Below are positions 26,831 to 35,259 of a stretch of 64,000 nt of DNA, piece after piece. The number at the start of each line of letters is the position of its first letter. Position 1 is the stretch's first letter. Source of the DNA: Trichococcus pasteurii. Its GTDB lineage: Bacteria; Bacillota; Bacilli; Lactobacillales; Aerococcaceae. Under the pieces are notes generated by a model. The model was not told where the DNA came from, ran no database searches, and worked only from the letters and a program-made list of their open reading frames with translations. The stretch lies in the NCBI RefSeq assembly GCF_900112935.1, contig NZ_FONM01000012.1, positions 26,341-90,340 on the forward strand, written 5' to 3'. The position numbers and the translations under genes are program-made.

Positions 26831-27562
26831 ATGAAAAAGGTTTTGCTAGTGGATGACGAACCATCCATCGTTACATTGTTGGCTTTCAACTTGGAAAAAG
26901 ACGGCTACGAGGTGACAACTGCCACCGACGGAGCTGAAGGCTACCGTTTGGCCATCTCGAATCCTTTTGACTTCATCATCCTGGACTTGATGTTGCCGTC
27001 AATGGACGGAATGGACATCTGCAAACGCCTGAGACAGGAAAAATTTGATACACCGATCATGATTCTGACAGCGAAGGATGATGAGCTGGAAAAGATCATC
27101 GGCCTTGAGCTGGGGGCGGATGACTATATGACGAAGCCATTCAGCCCGCGTGAAGTATTGGCCAGGATGAAAGCTATCCTAAGAAGGACAAACAAGGCTG
27201 TTCCGGCTGAACCGGTTGCGACTGCCCAACAGGAACAGACGGAGGACGCAACAGAAAAAATCGAAGTGGGCGAAATCACCATTTTCCCGCAACTGTATGA
27301 GGTTCATGTAGCGGGAGAACTGATTGAAGTGACGCCGAAAGAATTCGAATTGCTTCTTTACATGGCGAAGCGTGCCAATCGCATCCTGAGCCGGGAACAA
27401 TTGTTGAATGCCATCTGGAATTTTGATTACGCGGGAGAAACGCGCATCGTTGATGTACACATCAGCCATCTCCGCGAAAAAATCGAAAAAGATACCAAAA
27501 ATCCGCAATACATCCGCACGGTCCGAGGCTTCGGGTATAAATTCGAGGTAGCGAAGACATGA
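26831..27562 (+). CDS. phoP: PhoP-type response regulator
   Basis: OmpR-family regulator of 243 residues. The receiver domain (1-118) has phospho-accepting Asp52 (FIILDLMLPSMDG), acidic pair DDE at 8-10 and Lys in ILTAKDDE. The C-terminal winged helix includes VTPKEFELLLYMAKRANRILSREQLL and RTVRGFGYKFE. An acidic linker (EQTEDATEKIE) joins them. The RBS is AGAGGAGG. It overlaps phoR by 4 bp, and the pair stands directly before two pst operons with Pho boxes, so phosphate control is the likely role. WalR and PhoP look alike by sequence; context decides. Confidence 0.9.
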   Translation: MKKVLLVDDEPSIVTLLAFNLEKDGYEVTTATDGAEGYRLAISNPFDFIILDLMLPSMDGMDICKRLRQEKFDTPIMILTAKDDELEKIIGLELGADDYMTKPFSPREVLARMKAILRRTNKAVPAEPVATAQQEQTEDATEKIEVGEITIFPQLYEVHVAGELIEVTPKEFELLLYMAKRANRILSREQLLNAIWNFDYAGETRIVDVHISHLREKIEKDTKNPQYIRTVRGFGYKFEVAKT

Positions 27563-29325
27563 AGCAACTCCAATTGCGGATGCTTGCCACTTTTGTGTTG
27601 ATTTTCGCGCTGTTCAGTGTGGCGTTTGGGATATTCCTGGAGACGGTGTTAGGGAATTACACGCGGAGTTTGCACAGCGAACTGCTTGTTGAACAGACCC
27701 AAATAGTGGGCACACTGCTCCAAAACAGTACGGATGGCAGTGATTGGATTTTTGTTGAAGAAGAACTGGATAAAATTGACGCTTTCACGGAAGACAGGAT
27801 CACTTTGGTCGATACCGATGGGGTCGTGCTTTATGATTCGCAGATCACGACGGTGAATCTGGAAAATCATCTGCGACGGGAAGAAATTCAGGAAGTTCTT
27901 TCCGGGGAACCCTACGGAACAGGGCAACGGAAGAGCGAAAGCACCAATCAGGAGCTGTATTATGTAGCTGTGCCCATCTATGATGAGGCAGGGGCCATCG
28001 TTGCCATTATCCGGCTGTCCAGACCGCTGAGCGCCTTGACGGTCAGCCAACGCATCGAACAGTCCCTTTACGTTTTTATCCTATTGGCTTTGGTAGTGGC
28101 GTTCATACTCACCTATGCTTTGACGAAGCGCATCGGCAGACCGATCGATGCCGTGATGGATGTCGCCAAAAAGCTTTCCGATCACCAGTATGATGCGCGT
28201 TACAAAGGGAAAGGCTTCGGCGATTTCCAAAAATTGGGCGAAACAATCAATGAACTTGCCGAGAGCCTGGATAATCAAATGAATGAGATCAAGCAGAATG
28301 ATGAACGGCTTACTGGGTTAATCAACCATCTGGTTATTGGCGTGATGCTTTTGGATGAAAATAAGGAAATAACAATGGTCAATGCCGCCATGCAGGAAAT
28401 ATTGAGCGAGAGTGAAGAATCGTTGATCGGCCAATCCTATGTTGAGGCAGTAAGCAGTTATGGACTCAGCCATATGATTGAGCGAGCTTACAATTACAGA
28501 GAGCCGCAGAATGATGAAATCTATTTTTACTACCCAAGAGACAGAGTCGTCGATGCCAATATCGTCCCGATCACAAGCAAGAAACCGGGTGAAATGAACC
28601 TGATCGTGCTCCTCTATGACATAAGTGAAATCCGGCGATTGGAGAAAGTCCGGACCGATTTTGTCGCCAATGCATCCCATGAGCTGCGGACACCCGTCAC
28701 AGCCTTAAAAGGATTCGCCGAAACGTTGTTGGACGGTGCGATGGAAGATCCCGTGATCCTGAAGCAGTTTTTGGAAATCATTCTGGCCGAAAGTACCCGG
28801 TTGAATCTTTTGGTGAATGATATATTGGAACTATCGAAGTTGGAACAGCGGCAAGTACCGCTCGCTCTGCAGGAAGTGAATATTTCCGAAGCGGTGTTGG
28901 CGACCTTCCAGTTGGTCGATCAGAAAGTGAAAGAGAAAAACATGACGCTGGAATTAGTGGAGAAGGATTTCGTTACGTTACAAACGGATCCGAACCGCTT
29001 GAAGCAAATACTGGCGAATCTGATCAACAATGCCGTCGTCTATACGCAAGCCGGAGGGCATATCACGGTCACTGTCGATAGGACAGCAGAGCAAGTCCGT
29101 CTGCACGTTGCCGATAACGGCATCGGGATACCGGAAGCCGATCTGGGAAGGGTTTTTGAACGGTTCTATCGTGTTGATAGAGCGCGGAGCCGAAACTCCG
29201 GAGGTACCGGATTAGGCTTGTCGATCGTGAAGTACTTGGTTGAAAACATGAACGGAACGGTGACAGTGGCAAGCAAACAGGGGAAAGGAACGACTTTTAC
29301 AGTGACGTTGCCCTGTAAGAATTGA
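27559..29325 (+). CDS. phoR: PhoR-type sensor histidine kinase
   Basis: Membrane sensor kinase of 588 residues: helix 1 at about 7-28, extracellular domain of about 140 residues, helix 2 at about 168-190, HAMP, PAS domain at about 250-355, HisKA with the phosphorylated His in FVANASHELRTPVTALKGF, and HATPase with N-box ILANLINNAVVY, DNGIGI and GGTGLGLSIVKYLVE. The PAS-containing layout matches Gram-positive PhoR. In that family, signals come from wall teichoic acid intermediates or Pst/PhoU; which applies here is unknown. ATG overlaps the phoP stop (ATGA). Confidence 0.92.
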   Translation: MKQLQLRMLATFVLIFALFSVAFGIFLETVLGNYTRSLHSELLVEQTQIVGTLLQNSTDGSDWIFVEEELDKIDAFTEDRITLVDTDGVVLYDSQITTVNLENHLRREEIQEVLSGEPYGTGQRKSESTNQELYYVAVPIYDEAGAIVAIIRLSRPLSALTVSQRIEQSLYVFILLALVVAFILTYALTKRIGRPIDAVMDVAKKLSDHQYDARYKGKGFGDFQKLGETINELAESLDNQMNEIKQNDERLTGLINHLVIGVMLLDENKEITMVNAAMQEILSESEESLIGQSYVEAVSSYGLSHMIERAYNYREPQNDEIYFYYPRDRVVDANIVPITSKKPGEMNLIVLLYDISEIRRLEKVRTDFVANASHELRTPVTALKGFAETLLDGAMEDPVILKQFLEIILAESTRLNLLVNDILELSKLEQRQVPLALQEVNISEAVLATFQLVDQKVKEKNMTLELVEKDFVTLQTDPNRLKQILANLINNAVVYTQAGGHITVTVDRTAEQVRLHVADNGIGIPEADLGRVFERFYRVDRARSRNSGGTGLGLSIVKYLVENMNGTVTVASKQGKGTTFTVTLPCKN

Positions 29326-29335
29326 TTCAAACACA

Positions 29336-29375
29336 AAGCTTTACAGGCGCAAAACGCTTCTGTAGAGCTTTTTTC
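29336..29375 (+). terminator. Terminator after phoR
   Basis: AAGCTTTACAG and CTGTAGAGCTT pair with one mismatch, with inner GCG/CGC, followed by TTTTTT. It separates phoPR from the first pst operon. Confidence 0.8.
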
Positions 29376-29393
29376 TTGCGTTCGGAGGAATTG

Positions 29394-29441
29394 TTTACAA
29401 AACATTTACAAAAAAGAGGGAAACTCAACAAAAACTTTACA
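29394..29441 (+). promoter_or_regulatory. Pho box of the first pst operon
   Basis: Hexamers TTTACA (29394), TTTACA (29405), TCAACA (29425) and TTTACA (29436) form two pairs, each with the 5-bp spacer (11-bp period) known for PhoP direct repeats (TT-A/T/C-ACA). It lies 95-142 bp upstream of pstS. A likely -10 TAATAT is at 29473-29478. Confidence 0.8.
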
Positions 29442-29535
29442 TGAAACCGCAAGGAAATTAACAATCGACCGTTAATATTAGGGTTGTGAACAGGCAATGA
29501 CGTTCAAATAACCTCAACATAAAGGATGGTAAAAA

Positions 29536-30501
29536 ATGAACTTTGGCAAATTATCTAAATTCGCAATGGCTTTAACTATCGGTGCTACATTGGCGGCTTG
29601 CGGCAATGGCGATGGCGGAGACGCAACTACAGAAAGCGGAGCGGCAACTGAAAGCGCAACTGCAAGCAACGATATCTTAGTGGATGGATCTTCCACAGTA
29701 TTTCCGATCATGGAAGCAGTAGCCGAAGAATTTTCAATCGCAAATCCGGATGTCAAAGCGACTATCGGTGTATCCGGTACGGGTGGCGGATTTGAGAAAT
29801 TCATCGCAGGCGAAACAGACATCAGTAATGCTTCTCGTCCGATCAAAGACGAAGAAATCGCATTGTTGGAAGAAGCAGGCATTGAATATACAGAGTTCCA
29901 AATTGCCTTGGATGGTTTGACAGTAGTTGTGAACAGCGATAACGACTGGGTAGATCAATTGACTATCGAAGAATTAGCAATGATCTGGACAGAAGGAACC
30001 GGCGTAGAAACATGGGCGGATGTCCGTGAAGGCTGGCCGGAAGAACCAATCGAGTTGTTCAGCCCAGGTACTGACTCAGGAACGTACGATTACTTCGATG
30101 AAGTGATCTTGGATGGCGAGCAAATCAACAAAACAGCTTCATTATCTGAAGATGACAATGTCTTGGTACAAGGTGTTTCCGGTTCTGCAAATGCAATCGG
30201 GTACTTCGGTTATGCATACTTCCTGGAAAACAGCGACATCGTTAAAGCTGTTCCGATCGTAAACGGTGAAGGCGTTGCAGTCACACCTAACGATACAACC
30301 GTTCAGGATGGATCTTATGAGCCGCTTTCCCGTCCATTGTTCATCTACGTGAAGAACGATTCGTTACAAAACGAAAATGTCTATGAATTCACGAAATACA
30401 CTTTGGAGAATGCAGCTGATATGGCAGCTGAAGTTGGCTATGTAGCACTACCGGCTGAATCTTATGAAGCAGCGTTGACTACACTGGAAGGCCTGAAATA
30501 A
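29536..30501 (+). CDS. pstS: Phosphate ABC transporter substrate-binding lipoprotein (first operon)
   Basis: Captures phosphate outside the membrane for PstCAB. 321 residues with a lipoprotein signal peptide ending in lipobox LAAC, Cys22. The mature protein starts with an acidic Gly/Ala/Thr linker, then VDGSSTVFPIMEAVAEEF, GVSGTGGGFEKF and FSPGTDSGTYDYF, the phosphate-contact blocks of PstS. It differs clearly from the second PstS at 34306. A stable hairpin before pstC may raise PstS level relative to the permease. Confidence 0.95.
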   Translation: MNFGKLSKFAMALTIGATLAACGNGDGGDATTESGAATESATASNDILVDGSSTVFPIMEAVAEEFSIANPDVKATIGVSGTGGGFEKFIAGETDISNASRPIKDEEIALLEEAGIEYTEFQIALDGLTVVVNSDNDWVDQLTIEELAMIWTEGTGVETWADVREGWPEEPIELFSPGTDSGTYDYFDEVILDGEQINKTASLSEDDNVLVQGVSGSANAIGYFGYAYFLENSDIVKAVPIVNGEGVAVTPNDTTVQDGSYEPLSRPLFIYVKNDSLQNENVYEFTKYTLENAADMAAEVGYVALPAESYEAALTTLEGLK

Positions 30502-30525
30502 GCAAAACCAAATAAATGACTAAGG

Positions 30526-30562
30526 GATGTGAGGGAAGCGAGCGTTTTGCTTCCCTCGCATC
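30526..30562 (+). terminator. Intra-operon hairpin between pstS and pstC (first operon)
   Basis: GATGTGAGGGAAGC pairs with GCTTCCCTCGCATC (14 bp, one T-G pair) and is followed by TCATCTTTATT, a weak tail. It probably acts as a partial terminator or mRNA 3'-end stabiliser. Confidence 0.65.
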
Positions 30563-30587
30563 TCATCTTTATTAGAGGAGAATCAAT

Positions 30588-31517
30588 ATGTCCAAATCTG
30601 TCAAAGACTTGATGAATGAAAAAAGTTCACGACAAAAATCTTTGCAATTTACAGAAAAAGCAATGCCTCTTTTTTTTCTGGTCTGTGCGATCATTTCGAT
30701 CCTGACCACATTCGGGATTGTGTTCACACTGGCAAAAGAAACATTCACATTTTTCGGTGAGGTTCCGATTCTGGAATTCCTGACAGGAAAAGAGTGGTAT
30801 CCTTTCTTCAAAAATGATCCCAGTTTTGGGATTTTGCCGCTATTGAGTGGAACATTCCTGATAGCCGGCGTTGCGATGCTTGTTGCCGTACCGCTCGGCC
30901 TGAGCTCAGCCATCTATTTGAGCGAATATGCAACCGAACGGACGAGAAAAATCGTCAAGCCGGTTCTGGAGGTTTTGGCCGGGGTCCCTACGGTAGTTTA
31001 CGGGCTGTTCGCCTTGACGTTCGTTACCCCTTTACTGCAGACGGTTATCCCGAATCTGCCGATATTCAATGCGCTTAGCCCTGGTATTGTTGTGGGGATC
31101 ATGATCATCCCGCAAATCACGTCCTTATCGGAAGAAGCGATGGGCGCTGTACCGAATGCCATGCGTGAGGGAGCCTTAGCCTTAGGGGCTACCCGTTTGG
31201 AAGTGGCGCTGAAAGTTATCTTACCGGGGTCCTTGTCGGGGATCATTTCATCCGTTGTTTTGGGAATTTCCCGTGCGGTGGGAGAAACGATGATCGTATC
31301 CACAGCAGCTGGATCCACACCCAAATTTACGCTTGATGTAACAGAATCCATCCAGACGATGACATCCTATATCGTTCAGGTCAGCATGGGCGATGCAACA
31401 TACGGTTCCACGATCTACTACAGTATCTACGCAGTAGGGATGACGTTGTTCCTCTTCACCTTGTTGATGAACCTGTTGGCGAACTACATGTCCCGTCGTT
31501 TTAGGGAGGAATATTGA
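30588..31517 (+). CDS. pstC: Phosphate ABC transporter permease PstC (first operon)
   Basis: One of two membrane subunits of the phosphate importer. 309 residues with about six helices; the ATPase-contacting EAA loop is around EGALALGATRLEVALKVILPGSLSGI, followed by SRAVGETMIV. RBS AGAGGAG lies 7 bp before ATG. The stop overlaps the pstA start (TGATG). Confidence 0.95.
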   Translation: MSKSVKDLMNEKSSRQKSLQFTEKAMPLFFLVCAIISILTTFGIVFTLAKETFTFFGEVPILEFLTGKEWYPFFKNDPSFGILPLLSGTFLIAGVAMLVAVPLGLSSAIYLSEYATERTRKIVKPVLEVLAGVPTVVYGLFALTFVTPLLQTVIPNLPIFNALSPGIVVGIMIIPQITSLSEEAMGAVPNAMREGALALGATRLEVALKVILPGSLSGIISSVVLGISRAVGETMIVSTAAGSTPKFTLDVTESIQTMTSYIVQVSMGDATYGSTIYYSIYAVGMTLFLFTLLMNLLANYMSRRFREEY

Positions 31518-32389
31518 TGAAATTAGTGGAAAAGAACAACAAGAGAATCAATAATCGGCTATTGCTGAACAGCGCAGTCAAGGGACTGTTTTTTCTGGCA
31601 ACCTTCTTCGGAATCGTCGTTTTGGCCATCCTGGTCATGCGGATCGTGTCGCAAGGTGCGGGTTATCTTGATTGGGATTTCTTGAGCAATTATGCTTCGA
31701 GAAAACCGGAGGATGCCGGCATCAAGGCTGCCATCTATGGAACGGTCTGGATCATGGCCATCATCGCTCCCTTGTCACTCCTTTTGGGTGTCGGAACGGC
31801 GATTTACCTTGAGGAATACGCGCCCGATAATAAATTTACGCATTTCATCGAGTTGAACATTTCGAATCTTTCCGGCGTGCCGTCGATTGTTTTCGGGCTG
31901 TTGGGGCTGACGGTATTCGTGCGTTTGCTGGAAATGGGCCGGAGCGTCCTGGCAGGCGGTCTGACCATGAGTTTGATGATTTTGCCAGTTATCGTGGTTT
32001 CGAGCCAGGAAGCCATCCGTGCCATCCCGAAAGAACAATATGAAGCCTCTTATGCGATGGGCGCCACGAAATGGCAGACAATCCGGACAGTCGTTCTGCC
32101 GGCAGCAGTGCCCGGCATCCTTACCGGTTCGATATTGGCGCTATCCAGGGCTGTCGGAGAGACTGCACCGCTGTTGATGATCGGAGCGATGACTTTTATC
32201 GCTTATGTTCCGGAAAGCATCTGGTCCGGTTTCACGGCAATGCCGATCCAAATCTTCAACTGGGCAGGACGTCCCCAAGAAGAATTCCAAGCAGTCGCTG
32301 CAGCAGGAAGTATTGTCTTGATGCTTATGTTGGTCATCATGAACTCATTGGCGATCTATATCCGCAATAAGTTCTCGAAGCGTTATTAA
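31517..32389 (+). CDS. pstA: Phosphate ABC transporter permease PstA (first operon)
   Basis: Second membrane subunit, 290 residues, about six helices, with EAA loop YEASYAMGATKWQTIRTVVLP and LSRAVGETAPLL. ATG at 31517 shares its A with the pstC stop and has GGGAGGAA 6 bp upstream; the upstream in-frame TTG is not needed. Confidence 0.95.
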   Translation: MKLVEKNNKRINNRLLLNSAVKGLFFLATFFGIVVLAILVMRIVSQGAGYLDWDFLSNYASRKPEDAGIKAAIYGTVWIMAIIAPLSLLLGVGTAIYLEEYAPDNKFTHFIELNISNLSGVPSIVFGLLGLTVFVRLLEMGRSVLAGGLTMSLMILPVIVVSSQEAIRAIPKEQYEASYAMGATKWQTIRTVVLPAAVPGILTGSILALSRAVGETAPLLMIGAMTFIAYVPESIWSGFTAMPIQIFNWAGRPQEEFQAVAAAGSIVLMLMLVIMNSLAIYIRNKFSKRY

Positions 32390-32406
32390 ATTAGGAGGTT
32401 ACTCAT

Positions 32407-33189
32407 TTGAATCCAGAAGTGAGCTTAAAAGATAAAAAAATGATTTACAGTGTGAAAGATTTCAATCTATGGTACGGAAATACACACGCCTTAAAGAACA
32501 TTCAGCTCGATATTCCCACTAAGGAAGTCACAGCGATCATCGGACCATCAGGTTGCGGCAAGTCCACTTTCATCAAGACTTTGAATCGGATGGTCGAATT
32601 GGTTCCGAGCGTAAAAATGACGGGATCGATCAATTACAATGAACAGAATATTTTTGATCCGCGTTACAAAGTGGAACAGTTGCGTACAGATGTGGGGATG
32701 GTTTTCCAAAAGCCGAACCCTTTCCCGAAATCAATCTATGAAAACATCGCCTACGGACCTAAAATCCACGGCGTAAAAGACAAAAGCGTATTGGACGAAG
32801 TCGTTGAAAAAAGCTTGAAAGGCGCAGCGCTATGGGATGAAGTAAAAGATCGTCTGAAAGAAAATGCTTTCGGGTTATCCGGTGGCCAACAACAACGTTT
32901 GTGCATCGCCAGAAGTCTGGCGGTGGAACCGGAAGTCCTTTTGATGGATGAGCCGACTTCCGCTTTGGATCCGATTTCGACATCGAAAGTCGAAGATCTT
33001 ATCCAGACTTTGAAAAAAGACTACAGCATCATCATCGTTACCCATAATATGCAACAGGCAGCCAGAATTTCGGACCAAACGGCCTTCTTTTTAAATGGAG
33101 AAGTGGTAGAATATGATAGGACAGAAATCATTTACTCCAATCCGAACGACAAACGCACAGATGATTATATCTCTGGCAAATTCGGTTAA
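32407..33189 (+). CDS. pstB: Phosphate ABC transporter ATPase PstB (first operon)
   Basis: ATPase driving the importer. 260 residues: Walker [19 protein letters not shown]-loop [13 protein letters not shown], signature [16 protein letters not shown], Walker [14 protein letters not shown]-loop [13 protein letters not shown]. It appears to start at TTG 8 bp after AGGAGG; an in-frame ATG at 32440 would drop 11 residues and lacks an RBS. Confidence 0.95.
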   Translation: MNPEVSLKDKKMIYSVKDFNLWYGNTHALKNIQLDIPTKEVTAIIGPSGCGKSTFIKTLNRMVELVPSVKMTGSINYNEQNIFDPRYKVEQLRTDVGMVFQKPNPFPKSIYENIAYGPKIHGVKDKSVLDEVVEKSLKGAALWDEVKDRLKENAFGLSGGQQQRLCIARSLAVEPEVLLMDEPTSALDPISTSKVEDLIQTLKKDYSIIIVTHNMQQAARISDQTAFFLNGEVVEYDRTEIIYSNPNDKRTDDYISGKFG

Positions 33190-33255
33190 GACTGGGCTAT
33201 AATGGGATAAGAGATGCACTGTGATGCATAATGACATGTAACAGGGGGCGAAAAG

Positions 33256-33930
33256 ATGAGAAAGATTTTTGAAGAAGAATTGCAGGATTTGCACGTACTT
33301 TTCTCTGAAATGGGGAAAATGGTGAACGAAGCAATCTACATATCTGTTAAAGGTTTTGTGAATCATGATAAAGAGCTTGCTGCAGAAGTGATTGCGCATG
33401 ATGTCGCCATCAACCAAAGAGAAGCGGAAATCGAGAAAAGATGCTTTGAGTTGATTGCGCTGCATCAGCCGGTCACCGGCAACCTCCGCAGAATCGTCAC
33501 CATCATGAAGGCGTGCGCGGACTTGGAGCGCATGGCAGACCACGCCGTCAGTATTGCGAAGTCGACTATCCGGGTAAAAGGGAACAAGCGCAATTCCGAC
33601 ATCGAAGCAGCGATAGCTGAACAATCAGAAAAAGTAAAAGTCATGGTGGAGGAAGTACTTGCCGCCTATATCAAAACGGACATCGAGAAAGCCAAAGAAG
33701 TTGCCCTGAGCGACAAATTGGTCGATCAGGACGCCGAACATATCTACGGACGCGCCATCGAAGAGATGAAGTTGGATCCGGAACTTGTTTTGGGAGCGAC
33801 CGACTACATCATGGTCGCCGGCTATCTTGAGCGGATCGGCGATTATGTAACAAATATTTGTGAATGGATCATTTATTTGGGTACAGGGAAAATAATCGAA
33901 TTGAACACAAACAACAAGTTTGAAGACTGA
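33256..33930 (+). CDS. phoU: Phosphate signalling protein PhoU (first operon)
   Basis: Cytoplasmic regulator linking Pst transport to PhoR activity. 224 residues, two repeated three-helix PhoU domains, each with the metal-binding E/DxxxD pattern (ACADLERMADHAVSIAKS near 80-100; YLERIGDYVTNICEWIIYL near 190-212). It closes the first pst operon. A second PhoU at 38731 shares MR-x-FEEEL and both motifs. Confidence 0.94.
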   Translation: MRKIFEEELQDLHVLFSEMGKMVNEAIYISVKGFVNHDKELAAEVIAHDVAINQREAEIEKRCFELIALHQPVTGNLRRIVTIMKACADLERMADHAVSIAKSTIRVKGNKRNSDIEAAIAEQSEKVKVMVEEVLAAYIKTDIEKAKEVALSDKLVDQDAEHIYGRAIEEMKLDPELVLGATDYIMVAGYLERIGDYVTNICEWIIYLGTGKIIELNTNNKFED

Positions 33931-33959
33931 CAGATTTATGAATGCAGGATGAGAAAAGA

Positions 33960-34019
33960 TAAAGCCAGGAAGGCCATGCGATCGAACCCGATTGCGCGGC
34001 ATCTTTCCGGCTTTTTTTC
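33960..34019 (+). terminator. Terminator after the first pst operon
   Basis: AAAGCC...GGCTTT with inner GGAA/TTCC and GCC/GGC pairs forms a long imperfect stem ending in seven T residues. The remaining gap to pstS2 (34020-34305) holds an extended -10 and two TTTACA clusters. Confidence 0.8.
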
Positions 34020-34120
34020 GTTTTCTTCCGTAAAAGCGGCCCAAAGTGGATGATTGAAAAAACTCATGAAAATGTAATAAATATTTCTGCGCTATATGTA
34101 AGACAAGCGTTCCGCCAATT

Positions 34121-34129
34121 TGTTATAAT
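34121..34129 (+). promoter_or_regulatory. Extended -10 upstream of the second pst operon
   Basis: TGTTATAAT is a consensus extended -10, 177 bp before pstS2. It precedes both Pho-box clusters, so it may be a second, PhoP-repressed or basal promoter. Confidence 0.4.
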
Positions 34130-34149
34130 GTGGATAATTAGAGAGTAAA

Positions 34150-34177
34150 TTTACATAAAAATAACGTAAAATCAACG
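34150..34177 (+). promoter_or_regulatory. Upstream, weaker Pho-box cluster
   Basis: TTTACA (34150), ATAACG (34161) and TCAACG (34172) sit at 11-bp steps, a degenerate version of the array at 34211-34249. Confidence 0.45.
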
Positions 34178-34210
34178 TTACAATGTTCCGCCGATAAAAT
34201 ATATGGTGGA

Positions 34211-34249
34211 TTTACATAAAATTTACAAAAGAGATACGAAACATTTACA
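34211..34249 (+). promoter_or_regulatory. Pho box of the second pst operon
   Basis: Four hexamers start exactly 11 bp apart: TTTACA (34211), TTTACA (34222), GATACG (34233), TTTACA (34244). Three are identical to the units of the first operon's Pho box. It ends 56 bp before pstS2. Confidence 0.82.
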
Positions 34250-34305
34250 AACATTCGTTACGATGGATAAGTATGTGTTCAAGGTAAATAAATGGGAGGT
34301 ACACA

Positions 34306-35166
34306 ATGAAATTAAAATACGTTTCAGCCATAGTCAGTCTAGCTGCCGTTTTTGCGCTATCTGCCTGCGGACCTGTAGTCGATGAGGAGTCCATCACCGC
34401 GGTCGGTTCCTCTGCACTGCAACCGTTAGTGGAGGCCGCTGGGGAACAATTCAGTGCGGAAAATCTGGGGAAATTCGTCAATGTACAAGGCGGCGGTACC
34501 GGAACAGGCTTGAGCCAGATTGCCGCAGGTGCGGTCGACATCGGCAATTCGGATATTTTTGCTGAAGAGAGGGAAGGGATCGATGCCAGTCAATTGGTGG
34601 ACCACCGTGTTGCCATCGTCGGCATCACGCCTATCGTGACGCCAGGCGTCGGTGTAACGGATCTTTCCATGGAAGAGTTGCGCGGCATTTTTACAGGCAA
34701 ATACAGCAATTGGTCCGAATTGGGCGGAAAGGATCTGCCGATCGTCGTATTGAACCGCGCGAAGGGCAGCGGAACCAGGGCAACATTCGATAAATGGGTT
34801 CTGGCTGGAGAAGAAAGCATCATCACCCAAGAGCAGGAATCCAACGGAACCGTCCGTCAGATTGTTGCTTCAACACCAGGCACCATCAGCTATGTATCGT
34901 TTTCGTACGTCAATGAAGATGTCAAGGCGCTTTCGATCGATGGCGTGAAGCCGACACCGGAGAACGTTACGACCAACGCATGGGTCATCTGGGCATATGA
35001 ACATATGTACACGAATGGCGAACCGACGGGATTGACGAAAGAATTCCTGGATTACATGCTTTCGGAGGATGTCCAAGGGAATCTGATTGAAGCGTTGGGA
35101 TACATTCCTTCCACAGATATGAAGGTCGATAGGGATATTGAAGGAAACGTAACACCGATCGAGTAA
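34306..35166 (+). CDS. pstS: Phosphate-binding lipoprotein PstS (second operon)
   Basis: 286 residues with lipobox LSAC, Cys21. Core blocks: VGSSALQPLVEAAGEQF, QGGGTGTGLSQIAAGAVDIGNSD and NRAKGSGTRATFDKW, the PstS form common in Lactobacillales. It is shorter than and clearly divergent from the first PstS, so the tandem operons are not a recent exact duplication. RBS GGGAGGT. A hairpin precedes pstC as in the first operon. Confidence 0.94.
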   Translation: MKLKYVSAIVSLAAVFALSACGPVVDEESITAVGSSALQPLVEAAGEQFSAENLGKFVNVQGGGTGTGLSQIAAGAVDIGNSDIFAEEREGIDASQLVDHRVAIVGITPIVTPGVGVTDLSMEELRGIFTGKYSNWSELGGKDLPIVVLNRAKGSGTRATFDKWVLAGEESIITQEQESNGTVRQIVASTPGTISYVSFSYVNEDVKALSIDGVKPTPENVTTNAWVIWAYEHMYTNGEPTGLTKEFLDYMLSEDVQGNLIEALGYIPSTDMKVDRDIEGNVTPIE

Positions 35167-35193
35167 CAGCAACTGAAATATCATTGTGATGAG

Positions 35194-35225
35194 AGGCTGC
35201 CACCTTTTAAAAGGATGGCGCCTTT
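35194..35225 (+). terminator. Intra-operon hairpin between pstS and pstC (second operon)
   Basis: AGGC/GCCT, GCCA/TGGC and the palindrome CCTTTTAAAAGG stack into one hairpin followed by a short T-run (CCTTTCG). It is placed like the hairpin at 30526-30562. Confidence 0.55.
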
Positions 35226-35259
35226 CGTCGCGGCTCAAAGTTTAAGAGGAGGGTTTCTC

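Noticed and set aside
26831..29325. Reading the regulator pair as WalRK (YycFG)
   Set aside because: No yycHI or other wal genes follow; two pst operons with Pho boxes do, so PhoPR is the better name.
35215..35259. Earlier ATG start for the second pstC
   Set aside because: The ATG lies in a hairpin without an RBS; AGGAGGG directs initiation to TTG 35260 or ATG 35266.
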